Made by a program: the position numbers and the translations under genes. From assembly GCA_964036315.1 (NCBI GenBank), contig OZ038517.1:56377156-56441155 (forward strand): a stretch of DNA of 64,000 nucleotides, read 5' to 3'. Within the stretch, counting starts at the first letter, position 1. Each line of letters opens with the position of its first letter. Shown in pieces: positions 44,729-57,780 of this stretch. Below the pieces are notes generated by a model. It made no database searches. It saw only the letters and a program-made list of their open reading frames with translations, and was not told the origin of the DNA. The DNA is from Acanthosepion esculentum (taxonomy: Eukaryota > Mollusca > Cephalopoda > Sepiida > Sepiidae).

Positions 44729-44983
44729 ATATATATGTATACACAAACAAATACATATATATACATAATATATATACAATATATATATACATAATATATG
44801 TACACATATATATATATGCATAATATATGTATATATAATATATATACATAATATATATACACTATATATACATAATATATGACATATATACATACATAAT
44901 AAATATAGACAAAAATATATATAATATATACATGTATATATTATATATATGCGTAATATATATAATATATATAATATATATTA
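44729..44983. repeat. Degenerate TATATACATAATATA array
   Basis: Loose repeats of ATATATACATAATATATG ending at the left terminus of the mariner composite. Confidence 0.85.
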
Positions 44984-45700
44984 TACAGTATGCGATGGAA
45001 AAATTGTCGTCTAAATCACGAAAAAATTAAAATAACACCGTCACCTCATTTTAACATATATATTTACCAAAATTATACAAACATATCTTGAAATACTAAA
45101 GAGTAATTTTCTTGCATGAAATCCCCATTGGCTTCAAACACGGCCATCCGACGATTTCGGAATCTCATTCAAATCTTCTTGCCGGTCTCGTTGTCTAATT
45201 TGGTGACTGGTACTATAATTTTAACCTTAAGTTCATCTTTGGTGTTACAAATAATTTTGTTGGTCTCTCGATGAACTACGCCCCACACATAATCAAGGGA
45301 TTGCAGTCTGGAGAGTTAGGTAGACAGAAATTTTCCGACAGCCATGACAATGTTCTCCTGCTAGAGTGGCATGGTGCAGAGTACTGTTGCCAAACATAGC
45401 AACCATTACCTCCTCAGGCACTTGATGTACGCCTCCGTGTTGAGTCTGATGCCTTCACCAATAAATTCGGGAGTTCTTTTCTTTATCAGAACGATCAGAG
45501 TGCGCTTTTCGAGCTTCCGTACCTTTGTAATCACCATTAGACTCATCCAACTCCTTCCAAATCCTCTGGTCTATCCTGAGATTGACACCCAAACATGCTG
45601 GAACGTTTCTATTGGAGCTTCCGTCGCGAATGCAGTTTCCAAATTTCTGGTGCAATGGTTGTCTTTTTCTCGCACTCGACAAAATCATAAATAAAGAACG
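44984..45700 (-). pseudogene. Mariner copy, left arm (minus strand), deleted
   Basis: The left terminus is TACAGTATGCGATGGAAAAA. Minus-strand frames from about 45640 read IDQRIWKELDESNGDYKGTE, KAHSDRSDKEKNS, then EFIGEGIRLNTEAYIKCLRR, then VMAVGKFLS, NSPDCNP, and KDELKVKI-type and MTRFRNRRMAVFEANGD-type endings near 45130. A large middle part, including the first catalytic aspartate region, is deleted, so the N-terminal piece is fused to the C-terminal half. The transposase end lies by the left terminus. Confidence 0.8.
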
Positions 45701-45729
45701 CGAAGCGCGTAATTAAATAATTTGACGAC

Positions 45730-45787
<58 letters not shown>
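45730..45787. repeat. (TA)n(TG)n microsatellite inside the mariner composite
   Basis: TA then TG. It lies between the two inverted mariner arms. Confidence 0.95.
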
Positions 45788-45788
<1 letters not shown>

Positions 45789-46199
45789 CAGTTCGAATGC
45801 TAATTGACCAAAGACAAATGTTCGGATCTATAATCGTCACACCTGCAATTTCTTCATAATTAATATTTTCCTCTTTTTCTTGACGCCTGTTGTCATTTTC
45901 AATTTCGTCTCATAAATAGCAGAAAGTCGAAAATGCGATTACATAAGCGATGGGCACGTACCAATCAACCACTTTAAATGCCGTCATAAGTGAAAAGGAG
46001 GATTCTGTGTCTGCAGGTCAGTTATGATCCCCCTTCCGGATGCTCCTTATTTGGAGTGGTTGGGGTCGATATGGTCACGGATAGAAAAAGGTGAAGACTT
46101 GCATTCCCAGGTGGAGCGTAAAGGGAACACATACACCCAACCAAACGGAAATGTGTACAGAATCCATTACGGGTAAGTAAGACAGATAAAGATAAGCAA

Positions 46200-46435
46200 G
46201 GATGATTAAACCCCAATCAAGGCAATAAAGCCACTAACTGTTACTCGGAGTGAAGACAATAAGAAAATTAAAGACAGAGAACAATAAAAGAGGAATCAAG
46301 AAGACAGAAGATAAAGATTGACATTAAATTTAAATTTTTGAAGATCGACGTTGGCTGGAAATCAAGAAGCCGGAAGAAAAGCGAAAAGTACGAAAGAAGA
46401 AACTGTTAGCATTGAACTTTTAGGGTCACACTTCA
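46200..46435 (-). mobile_element. LINE family J 3' end, inserted in the mariner composite
   Basis: The minus strand shows TTTCTTCTTTCGTACTTTTC, TTTAAATTTAATGTCAATCT and the terminus AGTTAGTGGCTTTATTGCC, TTGATTGGGGTTTAATC. It lies between the two mariner arms, so it may be a later insertion. Confidence 0.75.
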
Positions 46436-46529
46436 TTTGCAAAAGGATGAGAACATTTTCGTTTAAATTCATAATGTCTCAGTACCATAGAGGTAAGTAA
46501 TATTTATTTTGAAAAATACAAAAATGTGG

Positions 46530-47085
46530 CAAAAGGCCAAAAAGGGGGATGGGGGAAGTTGTTGTTCTTCTTCCCACAGGGCCTCAGGCTCAACACGGGG
46601 GCCTACATCAAGTGCCTTGTGGCAGTAGTACTGCACTTGTCCAAAAGGGTGGCTTCTGGAAGACCGTATGTCTGGCAACAGGACTCTGTACCATGCCACA
46701 CAAGTAGGAGAAAATTAGTCATGGCTGTCAGACAATTTCTGCGATCACATCACCCCTTACATCTGGCCATCTAAATCCCTAGACTAAAAGGCACTTGATT
46801 ATTATGTGTGGGGCGCAGTTGGGCGAGTGATCAACAAAACTCCTTGATACACCAAAGATGAACTATGGCACCAAACTTAAACAAGGATACCGCCCAGAAG
46901 ATTTGAATGAGATTCCGAAGTCGTTTAGAAACCATGTTTGAAACCAATGGAAATTATTGAATTAATTTACTCTTTATTATTTTAAGATATTTTTGTGTAA
47001 TTTTGTTAATTTCTGACATTAATGTTAAAATGAACATTTTCATTCTTGCATAATTTAGTCAACAATTTATCCATCGCACCCTGTA
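46530..47085 (+). pseudogene. Mariner copy, right arm (plus strand)
   Basis: Plus frame: FFPQGLRLNTGAYIKCL, then GRPYVWQQDSVPCHTSR (second catalytic aspartate block), QFLRSHHPLHLAI, stop; then in the next frame LDYYVWGAVGRVINKTP (third acidic block region) and a C-terminal KPMEIIE. The right terminus, minus strand, reads TACAGGGTGCGATGGATAAA, mirroring the left end (TACAGTATGCGATGGAAAAA), with TA at both edges. 5' truncated: the first aspartate region is absent here as well. Confidence 0.85.
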
Positions 47086-47113
47086 GATAGATTAGATTAG
47101 ATTAGATTAGATA
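47086..47113. repeat. (GATTA)n pentanucleotide repeat
   Basis: About five GATTA units directly at the right terminus of the mariner composite. Confidence 0.9.
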
Positions 47114-47114
47114 G

Positions 47115-47240
47115 CGATCTCCCGTCGTTTTTCGATTTATGGGGATCCAGCAGCTTTCTTAGAACCAAACAGCCAGACTACCCGCACATATGAGTGATGA
47201 GGGCTTGAACAGAGCCAACTTTTTGGGAGAGCCGAATACA
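47115..47240. repeat. Interspersed repeat family B, copy 1
   Basis: CTTAGAACCAAACAGCCAGA, CCCGCACATATGAGTGATGA, GGGCTTGAACAGAGCCAACT and GAGAGCCGAATACAG match 61790-61900 in the same orientation. Possibly a LINE end; no coding capacity. Confidence 0.6.
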
Positions 47241-47425
47241 GAATTGATGCACAGCGTACCACTAGGTCCCGAAACTATCCACCTCGGGTCTTGAACTCAG
47301 AGTTGTTGTCCTAGGCTATAGGACCCAGCCTGCCCTGCTATCTACCCATGCAAGGTTATTTGCATGTAAGTGAATGTAACTCTACTCTACGATACCTCAA
47401 TCAAAGTCGCTATCCATTATTCTAC
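47240..47425 (-). mobile_element. SINE family T copy
   Basis: Minus strand: GGAGGCACGGTAGAATAATG (box A area), GAGTTACATTCACTTACATG, CAAATAACCTTGCATGGGTA, GATAGCAGGGCAGGCTGGGT and CCTATAGCCTAGGACAACAA. The box B is eroded. Confidence 0.55.
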
Positions 47426-47432
47426 CGTGCCT

Positions 47433-47488
<56 letters not shown>
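47426..47488. repeat. (TA)n microsatellite
   Basis: Simple TA run adjoining the 5' end of the SINE. Confidence 0.95.
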
Positions 47489-49129
<1,641 letters not shown>

Positions 49130-49130
<1 letters not shown>

Positions 49131-49635
49131 TCGTTTACGGAGTGCGTCGATGACCAAGAAAAGTTGAATGGTGCCATTGAAAACAGATCTTTCTCTTTAA
49201 TCAATAATATCACCGCGCGGAGGGCAACGGGAAACCACTCCCCTAATCTACACAATCACGGCAATACTCGACTTGAAAATAAAATGGCATAAAGTGATTC
49301 TGCTAAAGAAGTGACAGTTCGCCCTACAGGTGTTGCCTGGCCGTCACCCATCATGTTTACGTTATTCTCCACTGTCTTTTATATTATTTCATACTCAATT
49401 TTAGCTCAGAACAAAAGAACTGAAAAGGGCCGGTTTCTTCTTTGCCGCACTACTCTTAATTTCCCCGGTGACCAATATATGCAGCCCACCAAAGGCGGGG
49501 GGGACACTGAAGATGGTGCATGAAACAAAATCATCATGCAATGGTGATCATTATTTCTAAAATTTATATCCATAAATGCTCCGATACTAAACACTTCTAT
49601 AGATATGGCAAATTTTGAACAATGTTTGTGTGTTT
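49130..49635. other. Unassigned, partly higher-GC
   Basis: 49130-49270 is likely a transposon tail because of its composition and the truncated frames, but I cannot assign it. Confidence 0.35.
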
Positions 49636-49639
49636 GCGA

Positions 49640-50062
49640 CGAAGCTCATCCCTGTTGCAAACGCCTGATTAGGCACATTTGTGTTTGTCCAACACCCACA
49701 TAGCCCATCTGTGGTTTATACTACGCTGAACAGACTTTTGATACAGTTTCTGGGAGAGAGCGCGTTATCAGCAGTCTGAACATGGCCAGCACACTCAAAC
49801 CCTCGGTCAGGATGACTTGTGACTTCGTACTAACACAACCATCTACAGCTCCAAAAGGGTTCCATCTATCCACTTTTACTCACAAGACAAGCTTGTGGTA
49901 GGGTTTTCGGGTACGTTACAAAGATGCCGCACACTGAGATCGTCTCCTCCTGACCAATAACATCAAGAAGTCACCTTCCTGACAAATCGACTATGGTGAG
50001 ATTCGAACCTGGGTCATATGGTCAGAAAGTGAACGTTGTAACCACTCGACCACGTGTTTATA
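49640..50062 (-). mobile_element. tRNA-derived SINE (family S), full length, minus strand
   Basis: On the minus strand from 50062: ACGTGGTCGAGTGGTTACAA (box A), ACCCAGGTTCGAATCTCACC (box B, full match to the consensus), CGAAGTCACAAGTCATCCTG, ACCGAGGGTTTGAGTGTGCT, CCAGAAACTGTATCAAAAGT and TAGTATAAACCACAGATGGG. It is better preserved in the promoter than its partner at 13755. An anticodon-region cloverleaf may still fold in the first 75 nt or so. Confidence 0.85.
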
Positions 50063-50064
50063 GT

Positions 50065-52060
50065 TATCAAAAAGATTTTCCACGTTGATTTTTTCACTTT
50101 TGCTCGGATTTTATAGCCTACAAATACGCATCTATATATCGCGCGCGTTTTATCCTGAAAGTAATGCATTTTTTTACCATGGAATGCCGAAATTAATTTT
50201 TAAAAATTGATTTGTCAAGTGGATGGAAGTCAGCGCAAATACATCAACACAAATGGAGATGAGTTAAAAATAGTACCATCATGTGAACGAAGAATTATTT
50301 TACATGTATATATAGTTGCTTATGCTTCATATTGATAAAGGTTATGACCTGACACTCAGTACTTTCAGAACAACGCCCGTTTTAGTGATGGCTGCTATCT
50401 CGTTTTGGGGCATGACGAATGCAAGATATGACAGAACCAATTCTGACTTAGGATATTAAGCATGAAATTTTTAAAGTGGAGAAAGTTGTTGCACTGGGTG
50501 ATTTCCACTCTCTCTGCGAGAACAGCATGTAACCAAAAAGTCAACATAATTGGATGCTGTCAAGCCAAGAGCGTTACAATGTTTTCCTTAGACACGTGAG
50601 CGAAGGCTAAGGGATCCAACACTCATAGTGGTCTTACCGCACTTCTGAATGCCAATCCAGGTATTTCTCCAATTCTGTGCTCAATGGTATTCTATTCTAT
50701 AAAAGAATTCATCCACCCTTTAATAGGTCACGCCCTTAATCCTGATATATGTCTAGGCACCCTCCTCACCAGTCACCGATAATCCGACCATGCTGCAAGA
50801 AGTACTGGGTTGCTTAGTATCAGCAGCACTTACAAAGTTACCTGGCACTCATTACTTTCAGAACAAAACCCGTATACATACTAAAATTAGGACCGAGTAG
50901 TTGACATTAGATTTTTTTTTAAATCCTCAAAAATGTATATACATTCTATAAAACAATTTACGATATGTTTAGTATCTGTCTATATTTCTGAGACAATAGT
51001 CCGAATAATGTAAATAATTAACTATATGTTCATATCACATTTCTATTTCTTGGTTGATAGACTGTCCAATTCCTCACCCACTTAGCTTTCCAAATGTTAT
51101 TCGACAAATAGATCAGACAAAAATAAGAATTCCAAACTTCACTGAAATCTTTTCGTTTCTTTGAAATCATAGAGTTAGGGCGGAATCCCAGACAGACCAT
51201 GGAGAAAAATGGTTACCTGTCCAGATATGATTATCTCTATAGCGTAAAAAAAGCCTTCACTAGTATCACGCTTATGTAACTTCATTTCTTCTGCTTACCA
51301 AATTATCTGAGCTCAATTCAAGAATCGTTTCAGAAATATAGAACTCTATTGAAAACTAAAATCTGACCAACGCAATCAAAACAATACACAAAGGAGCGCT
51401 GTGTTGAACTTTTAAAAAAAAATAAATTCTGCGCTGTCTATATGATGGGCGTGGTTTTTGTGACGTGGCGCTTTGAGTCAGAAGTTTTGGCAGCAAACAT
51501 CGGCAATTGTCACAATTATCTGATTCTTCTAGATTCATTTTGAACATTTTCCTTCTTTTACTTGAATTTTGGCTCCTGGTGACCGAAGACCTGCCAAGAG
51601 TTTGTGCCAAACTTTAACCCTTTAATGGTTGAAAAAAATGGACGGTTCATTAAAATATCAATGACCGTGCCGTGGCAAAGAATCAATGATTGAGGACTGG
51701 AGAAAAGATCACGTGATAATAGCCAACTATCACAAGGCAAATCATCGATACAAAACAGCTGCTAATTAACATATAGTTGGCAGGAAAGAGATGTGAATAT
51801 ATAGAGATAAGGCACGGAAGAGGCTCATGTAATAATGATCTGAATATGGGACAAAAGTCAATGATTTCAATTAAATGGGTTGGAATGAGTTCCTTTTAGT
51901 AGCTAAATTAATATGCATACAACACACAATGGCTCAATCAGGTCTCTTTATCACACTACGCGTACTATGTACTAAGGAAACGCCATATTCGTTCAGATTC
52001 TCGGAATAGAGAAATCAAGGCAAAGTTTTATCTATGTACCCACAAAAATCGGTTTGGTCT
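50065..52060. other. Unassigned sequence
   Basis: Contains a lone H1 distal block (GACAATAGTCCGAATAATGT, about 50992) and no other recognised feature. The short frames are chance-like. Confidence 0.4.

Positions 52061-52062
<2 letters not shown>

Positions 52063-52118
<56 letters not shown>
52063..52118. repeat. (CT)n microsatellite
   Basis: An uninterrupted CT run of about 55 bp. Confidence 0.95.
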
Positions 52119-52119
<1 letters not shown>

Positions 52120-52120
<1 letters not shown>

Positions 52121-52970
52121 CTCCTTCGGCAATATTTTATTTAAATGCTATTTTTATCAATTTTCTATGCATGCTTCACGCAATATTTTAGAAAAATTAA
52201 CAACGATTTAAACATTTTTTCAAGGAAGTGTAGGAAGGGATTATTCTAAAATCACTAGCATTTCAAAGTTTGGATTTCTATCAATTATGCATCCTAGATC
52301 CCGATTAGAAAAAAATGGAAAAATTATAACTAGAAGTAATCGGAGATAAAAAAAAAAAAATCCACCAAGAAAATATATAATTTCCGGAAAAGACTTTATC
52401 TAAATTGTTCTATAGTTCATACATTTTCATAAATTTATGAATAAAAAATCGTTTTCATACTTAATTCTTTATAAAATGGCAAATAATATTGCTTTGTGTT
52501 TGGTTCACATTTTTATAATTATGTAAATCTAAAATTAATCTTGTAAATAAAATAAGTAGTATTTAACATTTGTGATTTCTCAAGAAATAATGAAAATGTA
52601 TTGATCCGGTTTCAGAAATTTGATTTATATTAAAATTCTAAAAATAGTTTTTTAAAACAATTGCGGAGCGAGGCTACAGTAATATCAGTGTCAAGGGAAA
52701 GACGGTCGCCTTGACACACCATTTCTTTCTTTTTTTTCTTTTTTTCTTTTTTTTCTTTTGTTTCTTTGTGTGTGTGTGCGTGTGTGGTGTGTGCGTGTGT
52801 GGGTGTGTGTGTGTGTGTGTGTGTAATTCGGTAAAACTTTGAGAATTTTTTTCTTTATCAAATGAAACATAATTATTAATTGTTTTTATAAAAAATGAAT
52901 AGCAAACTTATTTCTTATTCTCTGCCCACATACCAGTAACTGGGAAAATGACTGGTTCACCTTTGTGTAG
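52120..52970. other. AT-rich, with (TTTTC)n and (TG)n tracts
   Basis: T-rich tract at 52726-52765 and a GT-rich tract at 52767-52825. Nothing else recognised. Confidence 0.5.
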
Positions 52971-52976
52971 TTGCAG

Positions 52977-53336
52977 GAAATGTCACCGTCACTTGATCTT
53001 AGCAAATCATTTAAAGTCGGTACCTTAACTTCAGTATTTGTTGAAAATCCAATAAATGCTATAGAAGAGGCAACTGATGGGAGGAAAAGGCCGGCAGCAC
53101 TGGGTTTTCTTGAAGCCCTTCTACTCATAATCATTGGCCTAGGCATTGAGCAATTTCCTTTTCACGAAAACTTTACATGCACACTTTGTACAATTTTGTG
53201 GGGAGATATGATGATAAAAAAAATTCAAAATTCTATTCCCAATGAACAAAAGTATCTGAAAGAAACCAAAGAAAAATATTATGTTAGTTCCAATGTAAAT
53301 GTTTCTTTTACTGATTGCTATGAAATTGATGCATAA
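52977..53336 (+). CDS. Unidentified ORF; possible terminal exon
   Basis: A frame of about 120 codons, composition less AT-biased at its start than its neighbours, begins shortly after TTTGTGTAGTTGCAG at 52962-52976, which would make a fair splice acceptor. The peptide includes NPINAIEEATDGRKRPAALG, a hydrophobic stretch (LGFLEALLLIIIGLG), and CTLC, and ends CYEIDA with a stop at 53336. I recognise no family. No poly(A) signal is plain downstream; a hAT element begins 74 bp after the stop. A decayed transposase is an equal alternative. Chance is also possible at this length. Confidence 0.2.
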   Translation, partial: EMSPSLDLSKSFKVGTLTSVFVENPINAIEEATDGRKRPAALGFLEALLLIIIGLGIEQFPFHENFTCTLCTILWGDMMIKKIQNSIPNEQKYLKETKEKYYVSSNVNVSFTDCYEIDA

Positions 53337-53409
53337 GCAATTTTCATGCATTAATATTCTTCATTCTTATGAATGTATAGATTGGATTTTAACATACCAT
53401 CGCTTATTG

Positions 53410-54090
53410 CAGGGGTGGCCAAACCGCGGCTCGTGAGCCACATGCGGTTCTTTGACCTTTAATATACGGCCCGTAGCTATAAACCTGTATAGGCTGTTTG
53501 AAAGAAAAGTGGTTTTAATGTCGGGACAGTACTCACGGTTGAAAGATCTTTTCAATTTCGAGTAATTTAAACTATGGTATATATCGGTGTGGCCAAACCG
53601 CGGCTCGTGAGCCACATGCGGTTCTTTGACCTTTAATATGCGGCTCGTAGAGATATGTTGACTGAACTCTTTTTTCATCACAGTTAATATAAAAGAAGAA
53701 TAAGGAAAAAATCCAAGCTTTATAATTATTTACTGGATATGAATTGAGACTTCATTGGATTACACCGTAAGTTTAATGTTCATGGTTAGCAAAAATATTT
53801 AAGAAATTAAATCCTAATTTTAATGCTAGGTCTGAGTGAGGCATTGTTCTTTAGTGTTGAAGGAAGGAATGGTGGAAGGAAGTGAGATTAAAGAAATTTC
53901 CGGTCAGCAAGTGCTACTGAGGAATGTCGGGGGATTAAGGGGACTGCACTCGTGTCATGTACAGGTTTATTTCAATGTTACTGAAATACAAATTCGCACT
54001 TTTTTCTTAAAACTTCCCGTGGTTCGTTACCGCATTAAAATACGCTCAATATCGTTAAAACAATCATCAGTCAAGATTTTGAAAACATTT

Positions 54091-54135
<45 letters not shown>

Positions 54136-54359
54136 ATTTTGTGATTATGGAAACCAATACAAATTAACAGTTTATAAAACTGCATTCATGAATAAATATT
54201 ATTGCACACATGCATTTCTTAATATTTCTATCAATATTTTGTTAGAAAATGTGTATGTAAAAAAAACGTATATGTAAATTTTGTTCATATCTTGCGGTTC
54301 TCAAACATGTGAATTTTATCCTATATGACTCTTACATTAAGCAAGTTTGCCCACCTTTG
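53410..54359. mobile_element. Non-autonomous hAT element, 950 bp
   Basis: The left end is CAGGGGTGGCCAAACCGCGG; the right end on the minus strand is CAAAGGTGGGCAAACTTGC. The start CAGGGGTGG..AAAC, followed by an inner sequence rich in CG (GCTCGTGAGCC, ATGCGGTTC), is typical of hAT ends. Flanks GCTTATTG (53402-53409) and ACCTATTG (54360-54367) agree at 6 of 8 places, as an old 8-bp target duplication. The left end is duplicated inside at 53586-53650, about 176 bp further in. No transposase is left. It holds a (TA)n at 54097-54131. Confidence 0.85.
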
Positions 54360-54369
54360 ACCTATTGTA

Positions 54370-55010
54370 TAAAATAATCATATACATATGGATCAATGTC
54401 TGAAATTATTATATACATCGTTTTTTTCCTAATAATTTTATCGTTGAAATATTGATTTTAATATCAAAGTTTTCTACATTTGGATAAAGCCTAGATTCCA
54501 ATTAGCTCATTTAAAGAACGTATTTCCTGCATTAGCCTACAAACCTGTATACACAAGTGCATGCGTCCGTGTGCGTGTGTGTGTGTGTGTCTGCTTATAT
54601 AAAAATGTTTGTTCTTCCCACGTTTTTTTAATCAATGCGTTAGCGTGCGAACAGTCCGAAATAAATCTTTTGCAAACTGTTGACACACTGGCGCATTCCT
54701 TTTAAAAACAAGTAAAAATAAATTTCGGGTATACTATGAAGAAACAGATATTTTGAAAACCCCCTGGCGTGAAACAGCACTGTAGATTGCTAAATAAAAA
54801 AAAATGTTATTTCTATTTAAAAAAAACTCTTTTAAAAGAACTTAAAATGCACTTATATGCGTAAGAAAAGATATATACAAATTTACACACACACACACAC
54901 GACATTGTCCTCGTATACTTTTTATATGTAGATATAATAAGCGATGAATAAATTCGAGAAATAAAAAAATTGATAATATTAATAATAAGACTAATAATAT
55001 TTATAATATA
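54370..55010. other. Unassigned sequence
   Basis: AT-rich with a short (TG)n (54574-54590) and (CA)n (54887-54900). Nothing recognised. Confidence 0.4.
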
Positions 55011-55017
55011 TTAGTCG

Positions 55018-55450
55018 GCTTTTTTACCAAATAGAAGGATGATGAGAAAAGATGTTAAAAATTAGTAATTCCCGGACACACCTGTGTCCTTTCTCAACGA
55101 GAAATAAAAAATGAAGTTCGACTTTTTCGGTGAGGGATTTTTTTCACCGGATGTTATATCACTGACAAGATCTCGTAGATTTGGACTAGTTATGGAAACT
55201 GTATTCATCAAGTATACCTAATTTTCCTATTTAAATCTAGAATATAGGTTTCTACAAAAATCGTATACACACCCTCCACACCCCTAATCGTGGCAAACAA
55301 CTAGTCCAAAACTACGATATTTCACCAGTAATGTAACACGTGCGGGTAAAAATACTCCCAACATGTGTGAAGGAGGAAGGAAAAATGTGTGTTCGAAAAC
55401 CCCGATCTTTAACATCTTTTCTCATCATGTTTCTCTTTGGTCAAAAGGCT
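55018..55450. mobile_element. Foldback element of about 430 bp
   Basis: The left end TTTTTTACCAAATAGAAGGA then TGATGAGAAAAGATGTTAAA is mirrored at the right end (minus strand: CCTTTTGACCAAAGAGAAAC, then ATGATGAGAAAAGATGTTAA). The interior is non-coding. A third copy of the end, TTTTGACCAAATAGAAGCAT, lies at 56876. The superfamily is unknown. Confidence 0.7.
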
Positions 55451-55469
55451 TACGAATATACAATAAATA

Positions 55470-55689
<220 letters not shown>

Positions 55690-55690
<1 letters not shown>

Positions 55691-56680
55691 AATATATTGT
55701 CTACTTATTTTTATAATAATCCTTTCTAGTTCTCTAATCCGTTTCTTGATGTTAAGATGAAATTCATTAAGGTAGGGGCGATAGTTTTTCCTACCCAAGC
55801 AGATATTTATTTTCACTCTTACATGTAACCATCAATTCATTTCTTTCTTTTTTTTTTAATAGGCTCTGGTTATTTAAGTGTTTTAAGATAAACATTTTTT
55901 CAACATGACATAAGTTACATCTATTTTCTTTCCCATTATTAGATTTGCCTCTTGCTATAATATCCTAGTTGATAATTGCCAGAAATACTTAGAGAGAGCA
56001 GTGTTATTTCTCTATTTTATATTACCCAACGTCATTCGATGATGGTAGAAACGAAATTTCAAAGGATTTTCTGTGGAACCAACATGAAATTTAACATCAT
56101 TACAGGTATACAATATTATCAGACGTACATTGACCGTTTAATGAGCATGCCATATTTTTCGGCAGTTGCATTTTATTTTAGAAAAAATTAGTCTTTATTT
56201 GAAATATATTTGTTTAATATAATGTTATGTTGGGATATGGATTAGTTTATGTTATTAACGCAGATATTGATTATTTTAACATTATTTTTATTAAAATTCA
56301 TTTTTAGTGTTGGTGAATGGTTAAAGTGTTTATCGATTAAATTTAGGAAATTCTCCCGATATTAGTTTGATCATTACAATTAAAACATTACAATTAAAAC
56401 GTGGATTAAACCACATTATGTTGAGCTTACGTTGCTTTTGATTGTTTTACCTTTTTTGTTTTTTTGTTTTTTTTCTAAATATCTAAATTTACTTTATGAT
56501 TGCTTTATTCTAAAGCCTTTATAAATTTAATTTTATTATTATTATCAAATACTTCCTTATTGATGGAGTTGGTAGGTAATCTAACTTGGATTGAAAAATG
56601 TAAATTATCTAGAATGTTATGAAGGTGGTTTGATTCTTTACTGACGTAAATTCAAATGTAGTGAAACAAATATACATATA
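55690..56680. other. Centre of the long inverted repeat; unassigned
   Basis: About 1 kb of AT-rich sequence between the arms. The frame at 55976-56191 has no recognisable family. TTCAAATGTAGTGAAACAAA near the right edge recurs at 58976. Confidence 0.4.
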
Positions 56681-56720
56681 AATATATTATTCAATGAAAC
56701 GTGTTTGAATGAAGATATCC

Positions 56721-56787
<67 letters not shown>

Positions 56788-56910
56788 CTCAATATTAATC
56801 TGTTTCTTTTATCTCTTTAATTAAAGAGATAAAAGAAACAGATTAATATTGATATTTATTATATATTCGTAATCCTTTTGACCAAATAGAAGCATGATGA
56901 GAAAAGCATG
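56680..56910. repeat. Long inverted repeat, right arm, with perfect palindrome
   Basis: TTATTCAATGAAACGTGTTT and GAATGAAGATATCCTGCA mirror the left arm, then (TA)n, then the palindrome 56789-56852: 32 bases (TCAATATTAATCTGTTTCTT onward) followed at once by their exact inverse complement. After it comes the foldback end TTTTGACCAAATAGAAGCAT. Confidence 0.9.
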
Positions 56911-57399
56911 ATATAGATCTTTTGTATTATATTTTTTTTATTTTGCATTTTGTTTATAACAACCATTATTCAAGTCTAAGGTTACATCGAATATATATAT
57001 ATATATATATAGCGGAGTTATGTAAAATACCAGGTTGAGAACTGGCGCAGGCTAGCTGCCCTTGATGAGGGTGAAAGGAGTCTCTCTGAGCTTTGGTTAG
57101 CAATCCTTTTAGTATTGGTTTCACGATATAAAGACTTCAGATCGGAAGGAAAACTCCTGACAGCTTAACCCAGTCATTATATCACATGTGTCTGCTGAGA
57201 GGCGTGTACCGACTGGTATTGACTGTGACCCGGAGATGAGGTTAAACTCTGCGATAATGACACATGAGGACTGTCGTTCGGACTTTCCGTGGCAAGTCTT
57301 TTGCACCGTTACTTTTTTATCGACAGATCCTAAAAGTGTCGATAGTCCGACACAAGCCTTCACCACTTGAAACAAATGATTGTGTTGGTTTTCTGACAA

Positions 57400-57780
57400 C
57401 TGCATCTAATTAGTTCCACACATATCCGGCTACTGCGAAAAACTCTACGAAGCATCAACTTCATCTTGGCACTTGGAATGTACGAACTCTCCAGGACAGC
57501 TCTGGTCGCATTGGAGCCACAGAAGTACAACATTGATATAGCTCCACTGAGAAGTAACCATCAGTCGACTACATGAGACGAGAAAGCAAAATAAGACATC
57601 TAACAGTGTTCCTGCTGTACTTGGATACAATACATTCTTCTGTACTGTTTGTGGTCTTTTCTGCAATTTTCGAGCCGGTCTCAAAAGTCATGCCCGTCAT
57701 AGGCACCCAGATAATTAGTTCGTGGTCGTCGGAACCTCATACGTAGAACTCAATGAGAGAGTCCATCAAATTAGTGACAC
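57400..57780 (+). pseudogene. Zinc-finger LINE, internally deleted (endonuclease start to finger)
   Basis: The plus strand opens with HLGTWNVRTLQDSSGRIGAT, the usual start of a LINE apurinic-type endonuclease (NVRTL). After a frame change it moves with no RT in between to NTFFCTVCGLFCNFRAGLKS and HARHRH, the C-terminal C2H2 finger seen at 2543. The 3' end GGTCGTCGGAACCTCATACG and GAGAGAGTCCATCA matches the minus-strand copy at 2495-2545. More than a thousand codons of normal ORF2 are missing, so this is a deleted, MITE-like LINE derivative. Confidence 0.8.
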
